A DNA stretch of 64,000 nt from Metabacillus_B sp050107715 (GTDB taxonomy: Bacteria > Bacillota > Bacilli > Bacillales > Bacillaceae), in contig NZ_JBNILN010000001.1 of the NCBI RefSeq assembly GCF_050107715.1, positions 434,001-498,000 on the forward strand, given 5' to 3'. The notes under the pieces are model-generated. The model worked only from the letters and a program-made list of their open reading frames with translations, was not told the origin of the DNA and searched no databases. Position numbers and translations under genes: made by a program. The first letter of the stretch is position 1, and each line of letters starts with the position of its first letter. Shown piece after piece: positions 7,951-17,226 of the stretch.

Positions 7951-8799
7951 TTATTCCATATACCATCCCAGCCCAAGTGCACCTTCCCCTAAATGGGTTC
8001 CGATTACAGCGCCAAAATAGCTGAGGTAAAACTTGACGTGCGGGTATTTCGCTTCAAGCTCTGCCTTCATTGCCTGTGCTTCTTCCGGGCGGTTGGCATG
8101 AATAACAGCGGCCCTCATTGGAAGGCCAAGCTTGGCGTCCTCTTCAAAAAGCTCATAAATCCGGTTGACCGCTCTTTTGCGCGTTCGGATTTTTTCGTAC
8201 GGGACAATGACTTTATCTACAAAGTGAAGCAGCGGTTTGACCTGAAGAAGGCTTCCAATCAATGCCTGCGCTCCATTTAAGCGGCCGCCGCGCTGAAGGT
8301 TGGACAGATCATCGACCATAAAGTAAGCACGAACCGTTTGCTTCATCGCATCAAGCCGCTTCATAATCTCTTCCGGATCCTTTCCTTCCCGCGCCATTTC
8401 GGCCGCTTCAATCACATAAAACCCCTGCACCATGCAGCTGATTTCGGAATCGAACGAGAAGACTTGAATGTTGTCCGTCATATTCCCCGCTGCGATCGAA
8501 CCGTTGTACGTGCCGCTGATTCCGGAGGACAAGTGAACGCAAATGACCGCATCGTACTGTTTGGAAAACTCCTCGAATAAATCGAGGAACCTTCCAACAG
8601 GAGGCTGTGAGGTCGTTGGAAGCTGATTGCGGCTTTTTACCTCTGTGTAAAAAGCTTCTGCACTCAGCTCCAGCTCCTCCTGGTATGTTTCATTCCCGAA
8701 AATGACACTGAGCGGAATCAGATGAATATCCAGTTCCTTCAGCAGTTCCTGTGGTATGTATGCTGTACTATCGGTTAAAATTGCCGTTTTCATCGTCAA
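7951..8799 (-). CDS. degV: DegV family fatty-acid-binding protein
   Basis: 282 residues, typical DegV/FakB length. It begins with a TTG start at 8799 (AAGGAAGG 6 nt upstream); an ATG two codons on would also serve. The fold signature is visible: TDSTAYIP near the N-terminus, the SSGISGTYNGS lipid carboxylate-binding loop near residues 91-102, and a C-terminal FGAVIGTHLGEGALGLGWY. Family members bind fatty acids for phosphorylation by FakA. Position next to degU/degS explains the name but not a shared function. Here a repeat-filled 1.4-kb spacer separates it from degU; in B. subtilis they are close. Confidence 0.95.
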   Translation of the reverse strand: MTMKTAILTDSTAYIPQELLKELDIHLIPLSVIFGNETYQEELELSAEAFYTEVKSRNQLPTTSQPPVGRFLDLFEEFSKQYDAVICVHLSSGISGTYNGSIAAGNMTDNIQVFSFDSEISCMVQGFYVIEAAEMAREGKDPEEIMKRLDAMKQTVRAYFMVDDLSNLQRGGRLNGAQALIGSLLQVKPLLHFVDKVIVPYEKIRTRKRAVNRIYELFEEDAKLGLPMRAAVIHANRPEEAQAMKAELEAKYPHVKFYLSYFGAVIGTHLGEGALGLGWYME

Positions 8800-9170
8800 A
8801 AGAAACCTTCCTTATTACGTATTTAAAGTATGAGTTCGAATGATTACTCTCTATTCTATAGAACTTTACGTAAAATTTCATTAAATGTTTCATTTATTTT
8901 GGGTGGATTGGATAGGTTGGGTGGGGGAAACGGAGTTTTTGGGGAAGGGTGGGTGGTATTTGGTGTGGTGGTGGTACTTGGGGTGGTGGTACTCGGTGTG
9001 GCGGTGGTGATACTAGGTGTGGCGGTCGTACCGGGCCTGGTGGTTCAACTCCGTGGTGCCTGACCCCGACTTCTCTAAAGCACTAAAGCTCCGGCACCGG
9101 CTTCTCTACTCGTTGGGGCTCTAAGAGCAAAACAATGCTGCCCCTGTCCCCACTTGCACTAAAGCACAGC

Positions 9171-9193
9171 GGGCCAGGCACGGTGCCTGGCCC
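9171..9193. repeat. REP-like palindrome, class B (GGCCAGGCAC type)
   Basis: GGGCCAGGCAC facing GTGCCTGGCCC. The second copy at 9870-9893 belongs to the duplicated 205-bp block; related palindromes lie at 29018-29041, 29298-29321, 45979-46002 and 54402-54426. Confidence 0.8.
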
Positions 9194-9495
9194 CACTTTC
9201 TCTACCAAACTAAAGCTCCGGCACCATCCTTCTTGTCCATTGGGGTTCTAAGCCTGATCGGGATCTGCCTCCGTCCCCACTTACGATGAAGCGGTGCGGG
9301 TCAGACCCCAAAATCTTGTGCCACCCGATCAAACCCTAATTTCACCCTGCTTACGCCAAACGCCGTCCTGGTAAAGCCCCTTGCCTCCGTCCCGCGCTCC
9401 GCTAAAGCACTAAACCTCCGTCCCCATCCTGATTGACACTATACGGCACAAGGGTTAACAGAAGTTCTGCTCCGTCCCTGATTTGACTGGAATAT

Positions 9496-9520
9496 GGGGA
9501 CGGAGGCTGCCTCCGTCCCC
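9496..9520. repeat. REP-like palindrome, class A (GGGGACGGAGG type)
   Basis: Perfect 11-bp arms, GGGGACGGAGG and its complement, with a 3-nt CTG loop, followed by AATTATGTCAAC. The same element with the same ATTATGTC-type tail occurs at 54119-54143 and 59269-59293, and with a swapped base pair at 46271-46294. Confidence 0.85.
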
Positions 9521-10291
9521 AATTATGTCAACAAATCGACCTCTGTCCCCTCTCCTTCAAAAGCTTTGCAGGAGTAGGGATGAGAGATATCTGCCTCTGG
9601 CCCCTAGTACTTTACCGTAACGGGGGACGGAGGAACCGGTATCTGCAGGTTGAACCGGTGTCTGCAGGTTGAACCGGTGTTTACAGACTGAACCAATGTT
9701 TCCAGCCCGATTTGAAGTTGCCGATGGATACGGATCCTTCGGTGCACCTCCGTGGTGCCTGACCCCGACTTCTCTAAAGCACTAAAGCTCCGGCACCGGC
9801 TTCTCTACTCGTTGGGGCTCTAAGGGCAAAACAATGCTGCCTCTGTCCCCACTTGCACTAAAGGACAGCGGGCCAGGCACGGTGCCTGGCCCCACTTTCT
9901 CTACCAAACTAAAGCTCCGGCACCATCCTTCTTATCCATTGGGGCTCTAGCCCTGAGCAGACTCAGCCTCCGTCCCCACCTGCGGTGAAGCGGTGCGGGC
10001 CAGACCCCGCCAATGCCTCACTCCACCAATGCCTCCACCAGACCAGGTCCGCTCATCCCGCCAATGCCTCCACCACACCAGCTCCGCTCATTCCACCGCT
10101 GATCCCGCCAAACTTGTCCCGGTGGTTCTATCAGTGGTTCCCCAAGAGACCCCGCCGCTAGTCCCGCCCGGTACCACAAAGTGCAGCCCGTTCCCAATAG
10201 AACAAGGCACAACTCACTCCCCCACTGACTCCAATCCGCTTTTACCTGCCATCCATTGCGGTCCCCCGCACTCTATCCAGCCTCACAGCAC

Positions 10292-10340
10292 AAAAAAAGC
10301 TGAACACCAAGGGAACTGGACCCGGGTCTTCAGCTTTTTG
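10292..10340 (-). terminator. Terminator of degU
   Basis: On the minus strand AAAAAGCTGAA pairs with TTCAGCTTTTT, enclosing about 23 nt that can form an inner GGGTCC-type pairing, followed by TTTTTTT. It lies 25 nt after degU. Confidence 0.75.
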
Positions 10341-10364
10341 TTATGGTTCATATGCTGATTAAGC

Positions 10365-11054
10365 TTAGCGCACTTCCACCCATCCGTTTTTGATGGCCAC
10401 AACGACGGCTTGGGTACGGTCGTTTACGTTCATCTTTTGAAGGATGTTGGAAACGTGGTTTTTGACGGTTTTTTCACTGATGAAAAGAGCTTCTCCGATT
10501 CCGCGGTTGCTTTTTCCGTCAGCGAGCATTTGAAGAACTTCACATTCGCGTCTGGTCAGGATATGTAAAGGTCTGCGAATTTCCGGCTGCAGCTGCTGTC
10601 CGCCGCCGCCTGCTCCTGATGTTGCCAGTCTGCGGAATTCGTTTACGAGGTTATGGGTAACCTTCGGATGCAGGTAAGATCCGCCTTCCGCTACAACTTT
10701 AACCGCTTCAATCAGGGTGTCTGCGTCCATCTCTTTGAGAAGGTAGCCGCGGGCACCTGTTTTAAGGGCACGGGTCACGTAGTTTTCGTCGTCATGGATG
10801 GATAGGATGATAACCTTTGTGTCCGGGTTGGCTTCGACGAGCTGTTTTGTCGCTTCCACACCGTTTACGTTTGGCATATTTATATCCATGATGACTGTGT
10901 CGGGCTTATGCTCTTCTACAATGCGCATGGCCTCGTCACCGTCGTCGCCTTCTGCTACTACTTCAAATGATGGTTCAAAATCAAGAATACGTTTTACGCC
11001 TTCTCTGAATAACTGGTGATCGTCAATAATTACAATTCTTGTTTTCATGGTCAC
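10365..11054 (-). CDS. degU: Response regulator DegU
   Basis: 229 residues, identical in length to B. subtilis DegU. Receiver domain with acidic pocket D11/D12 and phospho-acceptor D57 (in VIMDINMP); LuxR/NarL-type HTH at about residues 165-225 with the recognition helix SEKTVKNHVSNILQKMN. I use the GTG at 11054, which has GGGGAGG 7 nt upstream; an ATG two codons on is too far from it. DegU controls exoprotease genes, competence, motility and biofilm genes. It is co-directional with degS, and swrA, whose product partners DegU in B. subtilis, lies elsewhere in this window. Confidence 0.98.
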   Translation of the reverse strand: MTMKTRIVIIDDHQLFREGVKRILDFEPSFEVVAEGDDGDEAMRIVEEHKPDTVIMDINMPNVNGVEATKQLVEANPDTKVIILSIHDDENYVTRALKTGARGYLLKEMDADTLIEAVKVVAEGGSYLHPKVTHNLVNEFRRLATSGAGGGGQQLQPEIRRPLHILTRRECEVLQMLADGKSNRGIGEALFISEKTVKNHVSNILQKMNVNDRTQAVVVAIKNGWVEVR

Positions 11055-11238
11055 TAATACGCCTCCCCACTCACTTCATTCTAGTCCTATCCTCATACCT
11101 TCCGTCAATGAGACTTTCGTCGCTAGTTTCCTGCTTTGACGCAGCGAAGAAACCCCGCAATTTCATGACGTTTTTCTTATCTTTTGCTAAAAGATTTCCT
11201 GTCCTTATGGTAAAACAGGACGGCCCGGAAGCATACAT

Positions 11239-12396
11239 CTAAAATATGGAAGGAACCTTGATCATAATACTTGTTCCTTTTCCAATGACAGAATCGATGT
11301 TCATGGTCCCGTCGAGAAGTTCAACACGCTCTTTCATTCCGACCAGTCCGAATGATTTGTTTTTCTTTTCTTTCATCTCGCTTAAATCAAAGCCGCTGCC
11401 GTCATCCTTGATCAAAAGGTTCACGTACTCGGGCGACACTTCGACTTTTACGGAAATTTCTGATGCCTGGGCATGCTTCAGTGCATTTGTAACGGCTTCC
11501 TGGGCAAGACGGAAAAGCGCCACTTCGAAACGGGGAGGAAGTCTTCTTTCCTCCGCTTCCCCAAAGCTTTGGAAGTGCATTTTTGTTTTTCCGTTGTATT
11601 CCTCGATTGTATGTAAGTATTTCCTTAAAGTCGGAATTAATCCAAGATCATCCAAAGCCATAGGCCTAAGATCGTAGATAATTCTCCTCACCTCATATAA
11701 AGCATTGCGGACATTCTGGAGAAGATTGCGGATTTCATTGAACCCTTCTTCGGTTCCCCGATCACGGAATATGCGTTCAAGCAATTCCGAGCGCATCATG
11801 ACGTTTGCGAGCATTTGCGCAGGTCCGTCGTGGATTTCCCTCGAAACTCTCTTGCGCTCCTCCTCCTGCGCTTCGATGATCCGGAGTCCGAAGTCCTGTT
11901 TGGCCTGGGCATCCTCTAAGAGAATTCCTACCTGACGCAGGTCCTGGCTCAAGTAATTCAGCACGACACTGATTTGGGTGACAAGCGCTTCTGAGCGTTC
12001 AATAATTTCCTGCAATCCGAGCAGTCTGCGTTCAAGCTCGTCCCGCCGGTCACGGAGCTGTTTTTCCCGGTGCTGCATCGTGGTTAGCTCCACTTGCAGG
12101 GAATGAGCTCTTTCGTAAGCTTCCCGAATCTCATCCTCTGTAAACCGGTTAAAATTTTTGCTGACCTCAGACAGCCTTTTCCGTGCATGCCTTGACTGAA
12201 CTTCAAGCTTATCACCGGCTTCAATGACATCGTTCACCTGTGTTTTTATAATGCTGAGCTCTTCAACAAGCGTTTCATATTGAGTGCGGGATTGTTCACC
12301 GATGGCAAAAATTTCACCCTTGCTCCCGTCCACCGTTGAGATCATCTTATTCAGAATTTCATCGAGCAGGACGCTGTCGATCTTCTTGGGATTCAC
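11239..12396 (-). CDS. degS: Sensor histidine kinase DegS (soluble)
   Basis: 385 residues, the usual length. There is no transmembrane segment, which fits cytosolic DegS. The N-terminal half is a long coiled coil (residues about 35-175). The HisKA_3 dimerisation domain has REIHDGPAQ with phospho-accepting H189, and the HATPase has LFRLAQEAVTNALKHA (N box), DDGSGFD and GLVGMKERVELLDG. It starts at a GTG (12396) with GGAGGTAA upstream. DegS phosphorylates DegU. The degS-degU gap (184 nt) is longer than in B. subtilis and could hold a separate degU promoter. Confidence 0.98.
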   Translation of the reverse strand: MNPKKIDSVLLDEILNKMISTVDGSKGEIFAIGEQSRTQYETLVEELSIIKTQVNDVIEAGDKLEVQSRHARKRLSEVSKNFNRFTEDEIREAYERAHSLQVELTTMQHREKQLRDRRDELERRLLGLQEIIERSEALVTQISVVLNYLSQDLRQVGILLEDAQAKQDFGLRIIEAQEEERKRVSREIHDGPAQMLANVMMRSELLERIFRDRGTEEGFNEIRNLLQNVRNALYEVRRIIYDLRPMALDDLGLIPTLRKYLHTIEEYNGKTKMHFQSFGEAEERRLPPRFEVALFRLAQEAVTNALKHAQASEISVKVEVSPEYVNLLIKDDGSGFDLSEMKEKKNKSFGLVGMKERVELLDGTMNIDSVIGKGTSIMIKVPSIF

Positions 12397-12586
12397 CAGA
12401 AATTACCTCCATTGCTTTAAATATCATGATTATATTATGAGATTGTAATTGAAGTCGTAAAACAGGCGCTATATAATGGAATAATGCAGATTAAAAAACA
12501 CTGAATATTTTTTCTTCCCTTTATGGTTTGATGATATGTATAAAGATACCGGTTTTCCCCGTTATGGAACCAGGAGGTGTACAAAC

Positions 12587-13222
12587 ATGCTTACTGCTTA
12601 TTATACAGCAAAAGGAAGCGGAGAGCATGAGATAATCATCCAGAAATCGCGATTTATCTGCCATATCCGCCGGGTTACATCCGAAGAGGAAGCCCAAGCT
12701 TTTATACAGGAGATCAAAAAACTCCATCACAATGCCAACCACAACTGTTCCGCCTATTTAATAGGAGAAAGAGATGAAATCCAAAAGGCAAATGACGACG
12801 GCGAGCCGAGCGGAACAGCGGGTGTGCCGATGCTTGAGGTGCTGAAGAAACGCCAGCTTAAGGATACCGCTGCTGTTGTTACGAGGTACTTCGGCGGGAT
12901 TAAACTGGGAGCCGGAGGCTTAATCCGCGCTTACGGACAGTCTGTTTCAGAGGGCCTGAACCAAACAGGTATAGTAGAGCGTAAATTAATGAAAATTTTG
13001 CATACTAAAGTTGACTATACCTGGCTTGGAAAACTTGAAAATGAACTCCGGTCATCAGAGTACCTGATTAAAGATATTCATTATTTACATGATGTAGAGA
13101 TCGAAACGTATGTGGCTTCAGAACAAACGGAAACCTTTACCAATTGGATGACAGAGCTGACCAACGGCCAGAGCGAAATTACGCAAGGAGATGTCACATA
13201 TTTGGAAGAAGAGGTAAGTTAG
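12587..13222 (+). CDS. yvyE: YvyE/YigZ family protein (IMPACT-like)
   Basis: I place the start at the ATG at 12587, which has AGGAGGTG 7 nt upstream and gives 211 residues beginning MLTAYYTAKGSGEHEI; a longer frame adds 17 residues with no ribosome site. The UPF0029/IMPACT N-terminal domain (residues 1-125) contains the family signature NDDGEPSGTAGVPML and RYFGGIKLGAGGLIRAY. A DUF1949 ferredoxin-like C-terminal domain follows. The biochemical function is unsettled; relatives affect translation or proline peptide handling. It is divergent from degS and co-directional with tagU, 11 nt away, as in B. subtilis. Confidence 0.95.
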   Translation: MLTAYYTAKGSGEHEIIIQKSRFICHIRRVTSEEEAQAFIQEIKKLHHNANHNCSAYLIGERDEIQKANDDGEPSGTAGVPMLEVLKKRQLKDTAAVVTRYFGGIKLGAGGLIRAYGQSVSEGLNQTGIVERKLMKILHTKVDYTWLGKLENELRSSEYLIKDIHYLHDVEIETYVASEQTETFTNWMTELTNGQSEITQGDVTYLEEEVS

Positions 13223-13233
13223 GAGAAGATGGT

Positions 13234-14268
13234 ATGGCTGAATATAGACGAGTAGTCAGAAAGAAAAAAAAGAAAAAATCGGTTTTTAAGCGAATTTTGT
13301 TTTTTTTGCTCCTTTTGCTGCTGATTGGCGGAGGATACCTGGCCTTTATCGGGGTTTCGGCATGGCAGGCAGCTGACAGGTCCTATGAAGGACTTGAGCG
13401 GGGAGAAAAATCAGCACTCCGGGAGCAGGCGGTTGAATTAGCCAAAGACCCTGTATCCATTCTGATTATGGGGGTTGAAGATTATTCATCCGGCGGGGAA
13501 GGCGGACGCAGTGATACCCTGATTGTTGTCACACTGAACCCAAAGGAAAAATCTATGAAAATGCTGAGCATCCCGCGGGATACTTTAGTGGATGTAGAAG
13601 GACACGGCGAAACCAAAATAACCCATGCCTACTCGTATGGCGGCAAGGAACTGGCTGTCCAGACGGTAGAGGACTTTTTAGATATCCCAATCGACTATTA
13701 CGCAACCGTTAATTTTGAAGCGTTCAAAAAAGTCATTGATGAACTGAATGGCGTAGAAGTGGATGTTCCGTTCGATTTTTACGAAAAAAGCGATGAAACC
13801 GGAAAGCGCATTTACTTTACAGAAGGCAAGCAAACCCTAGACGGTGAAGAAGCACTTGCGTATGCCCGGATGAGGAAACAGGATCCGCGGGGTGATTTTG
13901 GACGAAACGACCGTCAGAAGGAAATCATAACGGCCATTATCAAAAAAGCGACAGCACCTCAGAACATCATGAAGGTAGATGATATCGCCAATCAAATTGC
14001 CGAAAATGTGGAAACCAATCTTCGTATTTCAGAGGCACTCGGCTTCCAGCAATCGTACAGTGGATTTAAAACAGATCAGATCGACCAGCTAAAGATCGAA
14101 GGAGAAGATTTAAACTTAAACAGCGGCTATTATTACCAGCCGATTGAAGAAAAGATGGAAGAAGTCAGAGAAGAACTTCAAAGTCATCTTGAGCACAAGA
14201 AAATCAGCATTCGCGAAGAGCAAAATGAGGACACGATGAAGGAATCCAGCTTAGACCCGGCAAAATAA
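13234..14268 (+). CDS. tagU: LCP family wall-polymer ligase (LytR/TagU type)
   Basis: The start is the ATG at 13234 with AGGAG 8 nt upstream (344 aa). A very basic N-terminus (KKKKKK) precedes one membrane segment (residues about 18-41); the LytR-CpsA-Psr catalytic domain (about 72-230) has the conserved GGRSDTLIVV, SIPRDT and YARMRKQDP...GRNDRQKEII segments, with arginines and aspartates that bind the polyprenyl pyrophosphate substrate. LCP enzymes transfer teichoic acids or other glycopolymers from lipid carriers to peptidoglycan outside the cell. Position next to yvyE and a LytB-like gene matches B. subtilis tagU (lytR). A strong terminator follows. Confidence 0.95.
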   Translation: MAEYRRVVRKKKKKKSVFKRILFFLLLLLLIGGGYLAFIGVSAWQAADRSYEGLERGEKSALREQAVELAKDPVSILIMGVEDYSSGGEGGRSDTLIVVTLNPKEKSMKMLSIPRDTLVDVEGHGETKITHAYSYGGKELAVQTVEDFLDIPIDYYATVNFEAFKKVIDELNGVEVDVPFDFYEKSDETGKRIYFTEGKQTLDGEEALAYARMRKQDPRGDFGRNDRQKEIITAIIKKATAPQNIMKVDDIANQIAENVETNLRISEALGFQQSYSGFKTDQIDQLKIEGEDLNLNSGYYYQPIEEKMEEVREELQSHLEHKKISIREEQNEDTMKESSLDPAK

Positions 14269-14273
14269 TCTGC

Positions 14274-14306
14274 AAGGCCCCCTGTGGAAAGGGGGCCTTT
14301 TTTTTA
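14274..14306 (+). terminator. Terminator of the yvyE-tagU operon
   Basis: AAGGCCCCC pairs with GGGGGCCTT around an 8-nt loop, followed by eight T residues. Confidence 0.95.
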
Positions 14307-14446
14307 TTTCCCGCACCTCTTTTCATATAACCTTACATTTTTCCTAAACAATTGACATTTTTAGCCGAAGTTATAAGTGGCACATTACGTCTTTATACAT
14401 TGGCTTTCATAAAGTGGCCGTTATTTTAAAGGAGGAAATGAAGAAT

Positions 14447-15073
14447 ATGAAAAAGATGAAAATTGCTCTAGTATTTGGTGCAGGAATCGTAGCTGGCGGT
14501 GTATTTATGCCAATCGCCTCTTCATCCGCAAGCAGCAATCTTGTATTAGCAAGTGTTGAATGGGTAACTTCTCAGCTAACGCCTCTGAATAACCGCGTTG
14601 CAAACCTTGAGAAAGAAATCAAAAACCTTGAAATCTCCAATGTAAAGCCTTCTCTTCCTTCTACTATTTACGTAAAAACACCAGTTGGGGATATCCTGCG
14701 CGGAGCGATGGAGCATTATTCCACCTTAACAAGCGCTCCAATGGGACAAGCTTTAACCGTTAAGGATCAATTCATCTCCAGCGACGGCCGTTACTTCCTC
14801 GTAACGTACAATGGAAAAACGGGATACATCGCGGACTGGGAAGTAAGCACATCCGCTGTTAAAAAGCCGACATCCTTTGTTGCATCAAAAACTGCGCCAG
14901 TATTGAGAGGTGCCGATTCTTCCTACAGACAAAAAGGAACCGTTAATGCAGGTCAAACCGTACAATACTTGAACACGTTCAAAAATTCTTCTACAGGCGA
15001 AGTCTGGATTCACGTTAAGCTCCCTAACGGCGTTGACGGATGCGTAAAGCTCTCAAACGGCGAGGTGAGATAA
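14447..15073 (+). CDS. Exported coiled-coil protein with two SH3-like domains
   Basis: ATG at 14447 with GGAGG 11 nt upstream (208 aa). The N-terminus (MKKMKIALVFGAGIVAGGVF...) is a signal peptide or uncleaved membrane anchor. Residues about 45-65 form a short coiled coil (PLNNRVANLEKEIKNLE). Two bacterial SH3-type repeats follow: about 74-135 (IYVKTPVGDILRGAMEHYST ... YNGKTGYIADWEV) and about 140-208 (APVLRGADSSYRQKGTVNAG ... LPNGVDGCVKL). Such domains bind cell wall. It is 4 nt upstream of the LytB-like gene, so the two are an operon and probably act together on the wall. It is not LytA by sequence, although it takes that gene's position. Confidence 0.85.
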   Translation: MKKMKIALVFGAGIVAGGVFMPIASSSASSNLVLASVEWVTSQLTPLNNRVANLEKEIKNLEISNVKPSLPSTIYVKTPVGDILRGAMEHYSTLTSAPMGQALTVKDQFISSDGRYFLVTYNGKTGYIADWEVSTSAVKKPTSFVASKTAPVLRGADSSYRQKGTVNAGQTVQYLNTFKNSSTGEVWIHVKLPNGVDGCVKLSNGEVR

Positions 15074-15077
15074 TCCA

Positions 15078-16595
15078 ATGAAAGGAAGAGCCTTTGCCGG
15101 AGGAGCGCTCTTAACAGCCGCCCTTCTATTTGGATTCAGCCCGGCCAGTATGGCCTATGAAAAAGCGTTCTATACTCAGGAGACTAAGGTCAAGCTGGCC
15201 ACAAAAACCTCCCTTCAGGTTCAGCTTAACGGATTATTTGAACTTGAAAATTTAAGCACACGTGAAAAAACCCTTCTTCTGCCGGAATCAACATTAACGA
15301 TTACGGCCGGAAGCGGAAGCTCCAAAATTACTGCAGGGACGGATTCTTATTCTGCAGCTAATGGTTTTAGAGTTTCAGAGCTTACCAATCTGCCAGAAAA
15401 GATCGTCAAGTTTACCAGCCCGACGACGGTAAGATCTGCAGCCGATGACAAAGCAGCATCCGTAGCTTCTGTTAAAAAAATTGAAGCAGCTGAATATACA
15501 GGAGAAACAACTGTATCAGGAGTCAAATGGTATAATGTCAAGCTTGCGAACGGACTGCAAGGCTGGGTTTCGTCAAAAACAGCAGCCGTTCAGTCTTCCC
15601 CAACGGTCTTATCGCTATTTAAATACGGCAGCCTACAGTACAGAGGAGGCTTTGAAACGAAAGCAGACGGCTCCCTCCGTAATGTTCTCGGACTCGAAGA
15701 ATATTTAAAAGGGGTCGTGCCGAACGAAATGCCGGCTAGCTGGCACATGGAAGCTCTAAAGGCCCAAGCCATCGTAGCAAGAAGCTATGCTGTGAACACG
15801 ATGAACCTGACCAACACCCCTTCAAGCCAGGCTTATAACGGCTACACGAAGGAACACAGCCGCAGCAATAAAGCGGTTGATGAAACCGCTGGCGTGATGG
15901 TCAAGCATAACGGGAAACCGATTCAGTCCTTCTTTTACTCCACAAGCGGCGGACAAACCGCCAATGCCTGGGACGTTTGGGGATCAAGCAAAACGACCTT
16001 CCCGTACCTGAAAAGCGTAGAGGATCCTTATGAAGCCTCATCTCACAGCAACTGGACGGATCATTTCGCATCAGGTACGATCCTGCAAAAATTCGGCTAC
16101 AACACAGCCAATACCGTTCTTTATGACCTGAAAGCCAATCCTAAAGGAGAAAACGGTGAAATCGGAAGCGTAACCGCCGTAACCTCTGCAGGAACCAAAA
16201 CCGTTTCCGGTAACGAAAGCGTCATCCGCAAACTGTTCCCTGTTGATCGCTATTACGGAATGCTGCGCTCCAACTGGTTCACACTGAACCCTGTAAAATC
16301 CTTTACCGTTCAAGGTTCCGGGAATACGGTCCAACAGCAATTCTCCGTTAAAGGTGCATCTATCATGGGCGCAGACGGCAAACCGGTCAGTGTTCAAAAC
16401 AGCACCGTTCAGATCCAAACCGTCTCCGGTCCCGTTTCAAAAGAAGCTGACCCTGCCACAATTGCCGTCAACGGCAAAGGCTGGGGCCACCGAATCGGCA
16501 TGAGCCAATACGGTGCAAACGGCTTTGCCAACAAAGGCTCCAGTGCAGAAGACATTGTCAAACACTACTTCCCGGGTACGGTTGTAGGAAAATAA
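15078..16595 (+). CDS. lytB: SpoIID/LytB-domain amidase enhancer
   Basis: 505 residues with a signal peptide cleaved near ASMA (residue 26). After an SH3-like segment (about 115-175), the SpoIID domain spans roughly 190-490: SLQYRGGFE, LEEYLKGVVPNEMPASW, ALKAQAIVARSYAV, ETAGVMVKHNGKPIQSFFYS and the C-terminal GWGHRIGMSQYGANGFA. SpoIID-fold proteins are lytic transglycosylases or stimulate amidases; B. subtilis LytB modifies autolysin LytC. The domain order and location beside tagU suggest LytB, but a middle segment (about 330-450) is family-variable and no lytC follows. It forms an operon with the SH3 protein. Confidence 0.88.
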   Translation: MKGRAFAGGALLTAALLFGFSPASMAYEKAFYTQETKVKLATKTSLQVQLNGLFELENLSTREKTLLLPESTLTITAGSGSSKITAGTDSYSAANGFRVSELTNLPEKIVKFTSPTTVRSAADDKAASVASVKKIEAAEYTGETTVSGVKWYNVKLANGLQGWVSSKTAAVQSSPTVLSLFKYGSLQYRGGFETKADGSLRNVLGLEEYLKGVVPNEMPASWHMEALKAQAIVARSYAVNTMNLTNTPSSQAYNGYTKEHSRSNKAVDETAGVMVKHNGKPIQSFFYSTSGGQTANAWDVWGSSKTTFPYLKSVEDPYEASSHSNWTDHFASGTILQKFGYNTANTVLYDLKANPKGENGEIGSVTAVTSAGTKTVSGNESVIRKLFPVDRYYGMLRSNWFTLNPVKSFTVQGSGNTVQQQFSVKGASIMGADGKPVSVQNSTVQIQTVSGPVSKEADPATIAVNGKGWGHRIGMSQYGANGFANKGSSAEDIVKHYFPGTVVGK

Positions 16596-16605
16596 CGTAT
16601 TTCGG

Positions 16606-16642
16606 AAACCTCCGTCCATGGCTTTGGGCGGGGGGTTTTTTT
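16606..16642 (+). terminator. Terminator after lytB
   Basis: AAACCTCCGTCC pairs with GGGCGGGGGGTTT (one bulge), followed by seven T residues. Confidence 0.85.
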
Positions 16643-16920
16643 GGAGTGCGTCAGGCTGCACGTTAAGGAGAAACCCCGTTTGCATAGCTGTGCCCCCACC
16701 CTCCACGTAAACGTAGGAGGCACGGCTACAAATCCGCATAACACTTCTATATTCACACCGCAAGAAGCCACTTATTTGGGTCTATCTTTCGTTTTTTTTT
16801 GAAATTTTTTAGCACGGATGATCTCATCCTGCCCTCTAGTTGAGGTTTTCAATGCTTTTCTGGTGCCAACATGATCGTGATACTACCTGATTTGATCAAT
16901 TATTGGCTGTTTTTTAAATT

Positions 16921-17040
16921 TATTGTCCGTACTTTTGATTTATTGTCCGTACTTTCGATTTATTGTCCGTATTCTGGATATATTGTCCGTATTCTCAATA
17001 TAAAGACTTTTCGACAAAATTCGCCGCTCCTTCTCTCGCC
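16921..17040. repeat. Tandem 20-bp repeat array 1 (TATTGTCCGT units) with tail
   Basis: TATTGTCCGT occurs at 16921, 16941, 16961 and 16981, a strict 20-bp period; the second half of each unit is ACTTTTGATT-like and more variable. The tail AATATAAAGACTTTTCGACA, continuing AAAATTCGCC, follows at 16997. Confidence 0.95.
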
Positions 17041-17226
17041 GCCGCTCGGTCCGCGAAAAAAAGACCAGCGCCCAGAGACTACTCTTCTCTAACCAGCTTA
17101 AAACAGAATGAAAAGCCTCAATTTTTGCTTCTGATGCTGAATATTTGGCCCGTAAGATGCGGTTTTCTATGATTCACGGGTACCTAAATGATCCTCATAC
17201 CAGTCAATTAAGCTGTCAACTTAATT

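Larger units (their letters stand above)
8921..10260. repeat. REP-like mosaic repeat cluster 1 (between degV and degU)
   Basis: No coding sequence is supported here. The left border (8921-9060) is a G/T-rich tract with repeated GGTGTGGTGGTGGTA-like units. The rest is a mosaic of short GC-rich modules: AAAGCTCCGGCACC, GTCCCCACTTGC, and palindromes at 9171-9193, 9496-9520 and 9870-9893. A block of about 205 bp at 9051-9255 recurs nearly unchanged at 9750-9953. The right end (10005-10110) repeats CCAATGCCTC-type units. Long frames in it are artefacts of base composition. Confidence 0.85.

Noticed and set aside
8830..9063. Plus-strand 77-codon frame rich in Gly/Val
   Set aside because: It reads through the G/T-rich repeat tract of cluster 1; no ribosome site and low complexity.
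9993..10358. 121-codon Pro-rich frame before degU
   Set aside because: Translation of C-rich repeat DNA and the degU terminator; no start signal.
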